64,000 nucleotides of DNA from Fulvivirga sediminis (lineage in GTDB: Bacteria; Bacteroidota; Bacteroidia; Cytophagales; Cyclobacteriaceae): NCBI RefSeq assembly GCF_016757215.1, contig NZ_JAESIY010000001.1, forward strand, positions 710,131 through 774,130. The letters are read 5' to 3'. This document shows, in pieces, positions 29,295-37,820 of the stretch; the stretch's first letter is position 1; every line of letters starts with the position of its first letter. The notes beneath the pieces were generated by a model. The model was given only the letters and a program-made list of their open reading frames with translations. It made no database searches and was not told where the DNA came from. Made by a program: the position numbers and the translations under genes.

Positions 29295-30863
29295 CTACAC
29301 CAAATCCTTATTAAAATAACCACCCCTGTTTTCTTTCCTATCTATTGACTGCTCTATGATGAGGTAGGCAATAGTTACCAGGTTTCTCAATTCGCAGAGC
29401 TGTGGAGATAGTGTGGAGTTATCATACAGATTCTTGGTTTCTTTGTATATCAGGTGCAGTTTTTCTTTGGCTAGCCTAAGTCTTTCGTTTGATCTTACAA
29501 TGCCTACCAAATCACTCATAAGGGTTTGCAGTTCTTTACGCATGTGCGTAATTACTATTTTCTCTTTCGGTTCTACCGTTCCTTCAGCGCTCCACTCGTT
29601 TATCTCTGCTGGAATTTCAATTGATTCGTATTTTTTGATACCATCCTTGTAGCACTTATGGGCATATACTAGTGCTTCCAGCAGTGAGTTAGAGGCTAGT
29701 CTGTTAGCTCCGTGCAGGCCTGTGTTGCTGCATTCACCGCAGGCGTATAGGTGACCTACATTGGTTCGGCCTTTCATATCTACATTAATACCACCACACA
29801 GGTAATGAGCTGCCGGTACTACGGGTATCATGTCTTTTTCGGCATAAATACCCAGGCTGGCACATTTCTCATAGATGTTAGGGAAATGCTTTTTAAAGGC
29901 TTCCATGTCTAAGTGTCGACAATCCAGGTATACGAAGTCATCGCCACTAATTTTTAGTTCAGAGTCAATGGCTCGAGCTACAATGTCACGAGAGGCAAGC
30001 TCTTCTCTTTGGTCATACTTATGCATGAATGCTTCGCCAGATTTTGTTTTAAGCTTAGCTCCAAAACCTCTTACGGCTTCTGATATTAAAAAAGAAGGTG
30101 AAGCCCCCGGGTTGTATAACGAAGTAGGATGAAACTGGATAAACTCCATGTTTTGAATAAAGGCTTTGGCGCGGTATGCCATGGCTATGCCGTCTCCGGT
30201 AGCTACTAATGGGTTAGTAGTGCTTTTGTAAACATGGCCTGTGCCTCCGCTAGCCAAAAGAGTGATTTTTGATAAAAGCCTTTCTATCTGTTGGGTTTTC
30301 TGATTGAGCACATAGGCTCCGTAGCATGTAACCTCACCCGGTTTTACTTCAGGCTGTTCTTTAAAATGATGCTCTGTGATCAAATCTATGGCAAAATGAT
30401 ACGACAGAATTTCTATATTAGGCATAGAGTGCACCTGTTCGAGCAATGCACGAGACATTTCCCAGCCTGTAACATCTTTATGATGAACTATGCGGTTGAC
30501 AGAATGACCACCTTCTCTGCCCAGATCATAATCTCCAGATGGATGCTTATCGAACTGGGCGCCCCAATTCGTAATCTCTCTAAATCTTTTTGGACCTTTT
30601 TTGACCACCATTTTCACCACCTCCTTGTCGCACAGTCCGTCTCCCGCTATTAAGGTGTCAGTGATATGGTTTTTAAATGAATCTTCGTCTTTATCCAGCA
30701 TTACAGCTATGCCTCCCTGTGCATATCTGGTGTTAGATTCACTCTCTTCTGCTTTGGTTACTATCGTCACCTTGGCATCGGGCCGTTTACTAGCCACTTT
30801 TAGCGCATAAGCAAGTCCGGCTAGTCCGGAGCCTATCACTAAAAAGTCAGTATTAAATTTCAT
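29295..30863 (-). CDS. nadB: L-aspartate oxidase
   Basis: 522 residues. FAD-binding dinucleotide motif near the N-terminus (VIGSGLAGLAYAL), succinate-dehydrogenase-like core (NTRYAQGGIAV, FIQFHPTSLY, GGINVDMKGRTNVGHLYACGE, GANRLASNSLLE) and a C-terminal helical domain. The enzyme oxidises L-aspartate to iminoaspartate, the first step of de novo NAD synthesis; the product goes straight to quinolinate synthase. nadA lies 73 bp upstream on the same strand, so the two are probably cotranscribed. nadC is not in the window. Confidence 0.96.
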   Translation of the reverse strand: MKFNTDFLVIGSGLAGLAYALKVASKRPDAKVTIVTKAEESESNTRYAQGGIAVMLDKDEDSFKNHITDTLIAGDGLCDKEVVKMVVKKGPKRFREITNWGAQFDKHPSGDYDLGREGGHSVNRIVHHKDVTGWEMSRALLEQVHSMPNIEILSYHFAIDLITEHHFKEQPEVKPGEVTCYGAYVLNQKTQQIERLLSKITLLASGGTGHVYKSTTNPLVATGDGIAMAYRAKAFIQNMEFIQFHPTSLYNPGASPSFLISEAVRGFGAKLKTKSGEAFMHKYDQREELASRDIVARAIDSELKISGDDFVYLDCRHLDMEAFKKHFPNIYEKCASLGIYAEKDMIPVVPAAHYLCGGINVDMKGRTNVGHLYACGECSNTGLHGANRLASNSLLEALVYAHKCYKDGIKKYESIEIPAEINEWSAEGTVEPKEKIVITHMRKELQTLMSDLVGIVRSNERLRLAKEKLHLIYKETKNLYDNSTLSPQLCELRNLVTIAYLIIEQSIDRKENRGGYFNKDLV

Positions 30864-30936
30864 AATGGCATCTCTTTCTAAAGCACTTGAGCTTTAATCA
30901 TGGCTTAAATGTAAGTGATAACAATTGAATTTTTTG

Positions 30937-31935
30937 TTAAGATATGCTCAGCATCCTTTCAATTGGCCTTCTTCCTTTTTCTATCACTTCTTCTGATAGG
31001 ATAATCTCAGGAGACTCGTACTTCATGCAGAGATAGAGTTTTTCTAGGGTATTTAGTTTCATATAAGCACATTCACTACAAGCGCAAGTGTTGTCTTCGT
31101 TGCTCGGGGCAGGTATCAGGATTTTGTTAGGCACTTCTTTGGCCATCTGATGCAGAATGCCGGCTTCTGTGGCTACTATAAATTCTTCACCTTTATCTTC
31201 TTTTACAAATTTTAATAATTGAGAAGTAGAGCCAATAAATTGTGCAGTTTTCAACAGGGGCTCTTCAGATTCTGGGTGTGCAATAATTTTTGCTTTAGGA
31301 TGCTTCTTGTGAAGATCAAGTAATCTTTCTATAGAAAAGGCTTCGTGTACCATGCAAGAACCTTCCCAAAGCAGCATGTCTCTTCCTGTTTCTTTTATAA
31401 GGTATTTTCCCAGGTTTTTGTCTGGTGCAAAAATAATTGGCTGGTCTTTAGGGATGGATTCGATGATCTGTACGGCATTAGATGAGGTACAGGTAATATC
31501 ACTTAAAGTTTTGATCTCCGCCGAACAGTTGATGTAAGTAATTACAATATGATCAGGGTGCTGGTCTATAAACTTTTTGAATTCAGCAGGAGGGCATGAG
31601 TCAGCTAAAGAGCAACCGGCTTTTAGGTCTGGTAAAAGCACTTTTTTTTCAGGATTGATGATTTTAGCAGTTTCTGCCATAAAGTGAACACCTGCAAACA
31701 CAATGGTTTCAGCATCGGTCTGAGCCGCTTTTTTAGCTAAGGCCAGACTGTCTCCTAAATAATCAGCGATGTCTTGTATTACGGCCTCCTGATAGTAATG
31801 CGCCAGAATTACCGCATTTTTTTCTTTTTTTAGCTTTTGGATTTCTGCTACTAAATCAAGCTTCTCATCCACTTTGAGGTTAAGATAACCTAGTTGATTA
31901 AGATTTTTCTTTGCTTCAATAATGTTTGGTGTCAT
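30937..31935 (-). CDS. nadA: Quinolinate synthase A
   Basis: 332 residues, typical of the short bacterial form. Conserved segments are [73 protein letters not shown] and a C-terminal [12 protein letters not shown]; these cysteines include the ligands of the [4Fe-4S] cluster. It condenses iminoaspartate with dihydroxyacetone phosphate to quinolinate. It is the first gene of the nadA-nadB unit. I saw no known NAD riboswitch or NrtR/NadQ operator upstream. Confidence 0.96.
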   Translation of the reverse strand: MTPNIIEAKKNLNQLGYLNLKVDEKLDLVAEIQKLKKEKNAVILAHYYQEAVIQDIADYLGDSLALAKKAAQTDAETIVFAGVHFMAETAKIINPEKKVLLPDLKAGCSLADSCPPAEFKKFIDQHPDHIVITYINCSAEIKTLSDITCTSSNAVQIIESIPKDQPIIFAPDKNLGKYLIKETGRDMLLWEGSCMVHEAFSIERLLDLHKKHPKAKIIAHPESEEPLLKTAQFIGSTSQLLKFVKEDKGEEFIVATEAGILHQMAKEVPNKILIPAPSNEDNTCACSECAYMKLNTLEKLYLCMKYESPEIILSEEVIEKGRRPIERMLSIS

Positions 31936-32295
31936 TTTCTGTTTTCCTCTTTTCCCAAAAGTCTAAATAACTTCCAGCTTAAAAAATATGTTTACTTATT
32001 CTGAAAATAATTGGTCAGTAGTAGGCTAAGCATTCCATTCGCGGTTAACAATGGGTAAATTTAAGGCATTTTGATGAATGGGTTGCCAGAAATGTATATT
32101 ATAGCCTTTGAAATGTTATTTTAATTGGTGGTCGAATTGAAATACTGCGATTTGGAGACCTTCCAGAGAGGCGTTCCAGTGAGACTATATGTATGAGAAA
32201 GGCCTTGTTCTTATTGTACGCATAAATTGTAATTTCACTTTTTTCATAGTAATGGAATGATTTCATTTTGATGAAATGCCTATAAAAGTGAGTTA
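31936..32295. other. Gene-free stretch upstream of nadA
   Basis: 360 bp. No coding frame is supported. It should contain the nadA promoter on the minus strand, but I could not find a convincing TTG/TAnnTTTG pair. The right end merges into the decayed glycosyltransferase gene. Confidence 0.35.
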
Positions 32296-32842
32296 TGACT
32301 TTACTGCTTTGCTCACGCCTATTGATTTTACTAGGGGTAGGAGTAGCTCACATTAGTAAAAGAACGCATGGGTGTTTGCGGTTTCTATGTTGATTATTTT
32401 ATTAATACAGCCGTGTTATCAAGGGGTGCGGGTATTGTTTCCAATATTACCTTTCGGAATATTCTTCTTGTTGAAAGGATTAGAGGTTTTAGAGGGGGAA
32501 TACGATTTTCATTATTTAACTCTTATTCTTCTCATATTCCTATGTTTAATGCAGCTGATGATCAACATAAAAAATACAAAGACTTATGATTGCTAAGGAT
32601 GCAAATCAGAGCTACACTTTAGGAAATGAGGCAGATGTATGCCTCTTTTAATCAATTGCCTGAAGATGCAGTAATAGCTTTTGCAAAACCTAGGCTGATG
32701 AGGCTTTTTTTCTGGCCGTAACGCAATAGAGATGAGATCAGATGGGTTTCCGAGTTCGCCAGCACAGTACATCTTACGGAGTAAAGGTTTAACTCCTCTT
32801 CATTATAAAGTGATAATTGAATCTGAAACTTTGTTTTGTTAA
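32296..32842 (+). pseudogene. Decayed C-terminal part of a membrane glycosyltransferase
   Basis: Three pieces in two frames read as the end of one ArnT/GT39-like integral-membrane glycosyltransferase. Frame 1 from 32296 gives SRLLILLGVGVAHISKRTH. Frame 2 from about 32375 gives GVRVLFPILPFGIFFLLKGLE, the membrane end typical of the family. Frame 1 from 32626 gives FNQLPEDAVIAFAKPRLM, and frame 2 from 32711 gives SGRNAIEM and a C-terminal tail ending at the TAA at 32840-32842. The last shift falls in a run of seven T (32705-32711), and a TAG interrupts at 32620. The N-terminal catalytic half is missing. Family assignment is from memory of the motif order. Confidence 0.5.
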
Positions 32843-33023
32843 AGAAGTGGATGGTAATAATTATGTATTTGTTTCTTTTTATGTAATATTATTAATTTTA
32901 AATTAAACATGTAATTTGTATATTTATTTAATCGCATATTTATTCCTGATTGTGCCAATAGGAATATAAATTGGACTGTAGTTAGTGTGCTGTTTATATG
33001 TTCACCCTTTAATAATTATAAAC

Positions 33024-33605
33024 ATGCATCAAAAATTAATCTTATTGTTAGCCCTTACTTGTGTTACCTCTTTACAGGTGTTTTGTCAAAGTACTGAGCC
33101 TGTTAAAATAGTAAAAACCTCTAATGACACTATAGAATTTGTTACCACGCTCAGGTTATATCGAGGGCAGAATATATTTCCAGATGATGATAAGCCTTTT
33201 ATTAAAGGCCGTTTGAATGGAGAGAAAACTAAGCTGCCTAAGTCAGACATGAAGAAGATTATTTTGAGAGATGGGACAGTGTATAGCGTGTTGCACAATA
33301 GTAATTCTCACCATATCGGCTTTTATCTTACTCGAGGCGAAAAGAGTTTTTTTAAGTCATATTAATATGCTAGGTCCACTTTTTACACGGTATATGGACC
33401 TCAGGGCTCTGTGAATAAAACAGCCTCAGTAGTTTACTTTATAGAGGAGAAAGGCAAGCTGAAAGTGTTGGATAGAAAGATTGGCTTAAAGGAGCTTGCT
33501 GAGGAGTGCCAAATGTTTGACTCATATGTAAAGGTTCAGTATCGAATAAAGAAGGATCGAGAAATAGAAGACGCTCTTTATTATTATGATCTTAACTGTA
33601 ATTGA
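33024..33605 (+). pseudogene. Secreted hypothetical gene split by an in-frame TAA
   Basis: The first half (33024-33365) starts with a signal peptide (LILLLALTCVTSLQVFCQ); I prefer the ATG at 33024 over one at 32985 because it starts the signal directly. The frame stops at TAA 33363-33365, then continues in the same frame without another stop as YARSTFYTVYGPQG and on to 33605. Joined, the product would be about 193 residues with no length gap, so a single nonsense change (or a sequencing error, or readthrough) is the simplest reading. The family is one I cannot name. Confidence 0.65.
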
Positions 33606-33835
33606 ATAGCTGGATCTAATTTTCGTTATCATCGCTATCATTTTCCTGAAATGGAATTGTGTAAATTAAACAGGCTGTATCAAAAGCAATTAGTCAGTCA
33701 GATTGAGAGGCCGGAAATTTTCTCTATATTCAAATAGAATACATTTCAAATGCTTATATGTGGCATTTATTAAGAAAGAGGCTAGTTTTGATAGCATCTT
33801 ATAAATGTAATATATACACTTACAATATTTCAGTA

Positions 33836-34396
33836 ATGCAGACACAAAGAGAGAAAATGCTGGCGGGTGAAAAGTACTTTATCAATGACCCTGAGCTGGT
33901 GGAGATTAGGCATAATACCAGAGAGTTGGTAGATGAATTTAATGGACTTGCACCCAGAGATGCAGAGGGAAAGGAAAGGATACAGCGCAAGATTTTTGGA
34001 GTTATGGGGCATGGGGTGCATATAGAAAAGCCTATGAGAATAGATTATGGTGTAAATACAGTGATTGGAGATAATGTCTTTATCAATTATAATTTCACTT
34101 TGCTAGATTGCTGTCCTGTAACCATAGGCAATAATGTTTTTATAGCACCTAACGTGCAAATTTATACTGCCTGCCACCCTATAGACACAGAGGAACGTAA
34201 AAAGCACATTGGTTTTGCTAAGCCCATTACCATTGGTAATGATGTGTGGATTGGCGGTAACTGTATATTAATGCCAGGCGTAACTATAGGCGACGGCTGC
34301 ACTATTGGGGCGGGTAGTTTGGTTACTAAAAGTATTCCTGCCCATACGGTGGCGGTAGGTTCTCCCTGTAAAGTTATCAGGCAGATTAAAGATTAA
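33836..34396 (+). CDS. Hexapeptide-repeat sugar O-acetyltransferase (maltose/NodL type)
   Basis: 186 residues from the ATG at 33836, which gives the usual start MQTQREKMLAG; an upstream in-frame ATG at 33758 would add an unlikely extension. The N-terminal helical Mac domain (about 1-55) is followed by left-handed beta-helix repeats (IGDNVFINYN, IGNNVFIAPN, IGNDVWIGGN, IGDGCTIGAG). The catalytic His is in CHPID. It transfers acetyl from acetyl-CoA to a sugar hydroxyl in the cytoplasm; maltose, galactoside and NodL-type substrates cannot be told apart. It seems to be a single-gene unit. Confidence 0.9.
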   Translation: MQTQREKMLAGEKYFINDPELVEIRHNTRELVDEFNGLAPRDAEGKERIQRKIFGVMGHGVHIEKPMRIDYGVNTVIGDNVFINYNFTLLDCCPVTIGNNVFIAPNVQIYTACHPIDTEERKKHIGFAKPITIGNDVWIGGNCILMPGVTIGDGCTIGAGSLVTKSIPAHTVAVGSPCKVIRQIKD

Positions 34397-34472
34397 TAAA
34401 AGGCGTTTTAAAAAAATCTAGCTGTAAGTGCCGTGAGCTATTTTACAGGGTATAATGGCTTAGAAAAAAAGC

Positions 34473-34525
34473 AAGAGGTGGTTTTAAAAGTATCTTTAAC
34501 TCAATTACTTTTGATGCCACCTCTT
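34473..34525. terminator. Hairpin between convergent genes
   Basis: Outer arms AAGAGGTGG (34473-34481) and CCACCTCTT (34517-34525) pair over 9 bp, with inner arms AAAAGTA (34486-34492) and TACTTTT (34506-34512) adding 7 bp. It lies between the acetyltransferase and nitroreductase genes, which point towards each other. The T-run after it is weak on both strands. Confidence 0.45.
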
Positions 34526-34535
34526 ACAATTTCAT

Positions 34536-35168
34536 CTATTTAATATAAGTAACGAATTCATCTTTTTCAGTTCTTACTTTTTTCAAGTTTAAAAGCCAAT
34601 CTCCTTGCTCATCTCTATAACCTAAAGGAAGGATCACAGCACTTTTTAACCCTTGCTTATCCAGTTCTAGCAATTCATCAAGCTTTTCATTTTCAAAGCC
34701 TTCCATAGGCGTAGCGTCTACTTTCTGCTCGGCAGCAGCAGCAATAGCTAGTCCAAAAGCAATATATGCTTGTTTGGCGGCGTGATTCATGTGCCATTCC
34801 TTTCCTAGTGGTTCATATCTGTTCCATAAGGTGTTATGATAATCATCCATTTTATTTTCAGGAAGACCTCTTTCCGCCACAGTCTGTTTAAATACTTCAC
34901 CCATTCTGCTGTGAGAGTATCCATCCCAAGAGGCGAATACAAGAAGGTGAGAGCAGTCAGTAATTTGACTTTGGTTAAAAGCAACAACTTTAATTTTTTC
35001 TAAAAGCTCTTTGTTAGTAATAACGAATATTCTGTAAGGTTGTAGGCCAGAAGAAGAGGGCGCTAAACGAGCTGCTTCCAAAATATAATCCACTTTCTCC
35101 TCAGGTACTACTTCACCATTCATTTTTTTGGCTGCATATCGCCACTGTAAATCTTCAATTAATGACAT
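34536..35168 (-). CDS. FMN-dependent nitroreductase family protein
   Basis: 210 residues, typical for the NfsB/NfnB group. FMN-contact segments are WRYAAKKMNG at the N-terminus, ARLAPSSSGLQPYRIFVI near residue 35, and ILPLGYRDEQGDWL near the C-terminus; an AIAAAAEQKVDATPMEG segment precedes the last. These enzymes reduce nitroaromatics, quinones or flavins with NAD(P)H in the cytoplasm; the natural substrate is unknown. Confidence 0.9.
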   Translation of the reverse strand: MSLIEDLQWRYAAKKMNGEVVPEEKVDYILEAARLAPSSSGLQPYRIFVITNKELLEKIKVVAFNQSQITDCSHLLVFASWDGYSHSRMGEVFKQTVAERGLPENKMDDYHNTLWNRYEPLGKEWHMNHAAKQAYIAFGLAIAAAAEQKVDATPMEGFENEKLDELLELDKQGLKSAVILPLGYRDEQGDWLLNLKKVRTEKDEFVTYIK

Positions 35169-35437
35169 TGCTGTTAATTTTTAAATTCTACTAAAAATTC
35201 AAGTACTCAAGATTTATTATACGGTATAACTGGTAAAAGGTGATAGGGAATTATAGATAATTAACTTTTATGTTGATATAGTCCTTGGCCTGGAGGTGTT
35301 TTATGCGCTTATGCCAGTACCTTTGAGATAATATAAGGCATCGAATCTTTTCATTTTAAAAATCAGAATGTCTACAGCTCTTATAGAATAAGAAATTATA
35401 ATGTGGTTAACCTTTTAAAGCAATCACCTTTTTTAGA

Positions 35438-36031
35438 ATGAAATTAAATGTCAATTTACTCCGAACTATAGTGGAAAATAAAATAGTATTTTTAATATTA
35501 TTTGTATTAATAACGACCTCTTCGTACTCTCAAACAAAAGAGGATAGATATATTAAACTATCACAATTTGAATCAGAAGAATACTTGGCAAATCCTGTGA
35601 AAACAGGGAATGCCTATTTAATACACCACCAAGACAAGGGAAAAGTTAGAAGTTTAGAAATCAAAAAATATAAAAATGGGCAAAAGGATGGAGAATGGTT
35701 AGCCTTTTTAAGAACTATTGGAGCATTTGATTTGGTTAATGTTACCAATTACAAAAATGGTTTAAAACATGGGTACTTTTTTAATACGGACAATCATGTT
35801 TATTCCGAGGAGGGGTATTATAAAAAGGGTGAAAAACATGGGGCTTGGATTAAAAAGAACTACGAGGATGTAGAAACCATTGAAACAACCACTTATAAAA
35901 AGGGTAAAAAGCATGGGGTTTATAGCTTAATTCAAGTTATTAATGAAAAATCTGTAGTATTAAAAAAGGAATACTACAAGCATGACAAACTCATAAAAGA
36001 AACGGTCAATTCAACTTTGCCTAAACTTTGA
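35438..36031 (+). CDS. Secreted YwqK/MORN-like repeat protein
   Basis: 197 residues. Signal peptide about residues 15-31 (IVFLILFVLITTSSYSQ). The body holds repeated YKxGxKxGxW/Y units: YKNGQKDGEW, YKNGLKHGYF, YKKGEKHGAW and YKKGKKHGVY, each about 25-35 residues apart. This is the pattern annotated as YwqK-family antitoxin or MORN-like repeat; in secreted Bacteroidota proteins it has no proven antitoxin role. No toxin-like partner is adjacent. It is transcribed alone. Confidence 0.75.
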   Translation: MKLNVNLLRTIVENKIVFLILFVLITTSSYSQTKEDRYIKLSQFESEEYLANPVKTGNAYLIHHQDKGKVRSLEIKKYKNGQKDGEWLAFLRTIGAFDLVNVTNYKNGLKHGYFFNTDNHVYSEEGYYKKGEKHGAWIKKNYEDVETIETTTYKKGKKHGVYSLIQVINEKSVVLKKEYYKHDKLIKETVNSTLPKL

Positions 36032-36299
36032 AGGTTAAGAAAGATGGCTTAAATCCCACTAGCCATAATTTTAGACTGCCAAGTCCCTAATGATCTCTAT
36101 AGTCTTTGGCACGGCAGTAAATATCACCCCTGTAATTTATAAGAATAGAGAAACAGCTGTAGGGTGCGCTTGTGTTGTATGTGCTAATGCTTATACTACT
36201 GGAAGTGCTCAAATTGAAGGATGAGGAAGTCTTTAATAGCACTTTCTTTAATCCTGATTTTATGGGATGAAAGCTCTTTCCTCAGCCATACAAAATAAA
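36032..36299. other. Gene-free stretch between convergent units
   Basis: About 270 bp before the terminator of the second efflux operon. No coding frame is supported and I see no repeat or promoter worth listing. Confidence 0.35.
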
Positions 36300-36333
36300 A
36301 AAGCCCCCAAAACTCTGGAGCTCTGGAGGCTTT
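36300..36333 (-). terminator. Terminator of the second RND operon
   Basis: On the minus strand AAAGCCTCC and GGGGGCTTT pair over 9 bp (one G-U), followed by TTTATTTTG. The mismatch falls on an A-C pair if read on the plus strand, which supports minus-strand use. It lies 40 bp after the outer-membrane factor stop. Confidence 0.75.
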
Positions 36334-36371
36334 CAACCTAATCGGGACAGCTAGATTTTAGTGGCGCTAAA

Positions 36372-37820
36372 TCATTTCCACCCGCCACCTAATGCACGAT
36401 ATATGTTAACTACAGCGTTTTTTTGCTGCATTTTAGTTTCTACCAATTCAAATTTTGATTCTAATGCATCTCTTTGTGTCATTAAAACTTCCATATAATC
36501 AGCACGAGCCGATTTAAACAGGTTGTTAGAGATAGTGATAGAGCTGGTAAGAGCATCTACTTCCTTAGATTTTAGATCATAACTTTTTGACAGATTATCG
36601 ATTTTCGCCATTTGATTGGCTACTTCTATGTAGGCATTTAAAATGGTTTTCTCATAGTTGTATACTGCCTGTACCTGCTTAGCATTAGCGCTGTTGTAAG
36701 TGGCTTTGATCTCATTTCTGTTGATCAAAGGAGCCATTAGGTCACCTGCCACTGAGTATATTAAAGACTCAGGGGTAGTGAGTAAGTATTTAGCATTAAA
36801 AGCATTATAACCGACACCAGCGCTGATGCCCAATGAAGGGTAAAAGCGAGCTTTTGCTACTTGAACATCTAGCTTAGAAGCTGCAAGCTCTTTTTCTGCT
36901 TGTCTGATATCCGGTCTGTTAGCCAATAGCTGAGCAGGTAGCCCTGATGTAATCTTCTCTCTGATGAAATCATCATTACTAAACACCTCATAGTCTCGCT
37001 CTACATGTTGTGGGTAGCGACCTACCAGAAAGTTGATCTTATTTTCAGCTTCTACTATTTTCTGCTGAATATCAAACTGAAGGCTTCTGGTATGGAATAC
37101 TTCCGCTTCAAACTTTCTTACCGCCAGCTCGGTAGCTCTACCTGCCGTTTTTTGCATTTTTACTATACCCAAGGCGTTACTTTGGATCTCTATATTTCTC
37201 TTTACTATGGCCAGTTGGTTGTCTAAGGCCAGTAGTTCATAGTAAGAGTTAGCTATTTCTGCTATAAGGTTAGTAACCATAAAGTTTTTGCCTTCTATGC
37301 TAGATAAATAGCGCATAAGAGCAGATTTTTTGGCATTACGAAGCTTTTTCCAAATGTCCACTTCCCAGTTAGCCACTGCTTCTATGGCTAAGTTGCCAAG
37401 CGGATCTGGTGTTTCTACCCCTGGCTTTATGTCAGTAGTAGCATCGTTAGCTCCTTGGCTGGTGTAGCGGCCTACTTTTTCTAAATCGGCTCCTGCTCTT
37501 ACTCCTAAAAAGGGTAAGTACTCACCTTTTCTGGCTCTCACTTCGTTTTTAGCAATATTAATTTCCTGCAAAGTGATATTAAGCTCCTGATTATTGCTTA
37601 AAGCAGAATCTATCAAAGCTTTTAAGTAAGGATCAGAAAAGTATTCTTCCCATTCTATGGAAGCCACATTGGTAGAATCCTGCGAGCCGTTATAACTCGC
37701 AGGGGCTTCCATGTTGGCTGTTTTTTCTATTGCCGTAGGAGTTTTGCATGCCGCAAAAGAAAGTGCTATGCACGTAACTCCTATGTATTGATATATTCTT
37801 TTCTTATTTATGGTGTACAT
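36372..37820 (-). CDS. TolC-like outer-membrane efflux lipoprotein of the second pump
   Basis: 482 residues with a lipoprotein signal (VTCIALSFAAC, Cys25). Two OEP halves are present: IEAVANWEVDIWKKLRNAKKS near residue 145 and LLANRPDIRQAEKELAASKLDV near residue 300. Its first 17 bases overlap the end of the pump gene, a sign of coupled translation. It is the last gene of the operon and is followed by a terminator. Confidence 0.92.
   Translation of the reverse strand: MYTINKKRIYQYIGVTCIALSFAACKTPTAIEKTANMEAPASYNGSQDSTNVASIEWEEYFSDPYLKALIDSALSNNQELNITLQEINIAKNEVRARKGEYLPFLGVRAGADLEKVGRYTSQGANDATTDIKPGVETPDPLGNLAIEAVANWEVDIWKKLRNAKKSALMRYLSSIEGKNFMVTNLIAEIANSYYELLALDNQLAIVKRNIEIQSNALGIVKMQKTAGRATELAVRKFEAEVFHTRSLQFDIQQKIVEAENKINFLVGRYPQHVERDYEVFSNDDFIREKITSGLPAQLLANRPDIRQAEKELAASKLDVQVAKARFYPSLGISAGVGYNAFNAKYLLTTPESLIYSVAGDLMAPLINRNEIKATYNSANAKQVQAVYNYEKTILNAYIEVANQMAKIDNLSKSYDLKSKEVDALTSSITISNNLFKSARADYMEVLMTQRDALESKFELVETKMQQKNAVVNIYRALGGGWK

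Noticed and set aside
31936..32295. An NAD-related riboswitch or repressor site upstream of nadA
   Set aside because: I found no recognisable NAD riboswitch structure and no clear palindrome near the start.
32368..32589. A 73-codon frame within the decayed glycosyltransferase
   Set aside because: The neighbouring frame gives the family-like membrane segment; this one is a shadow.
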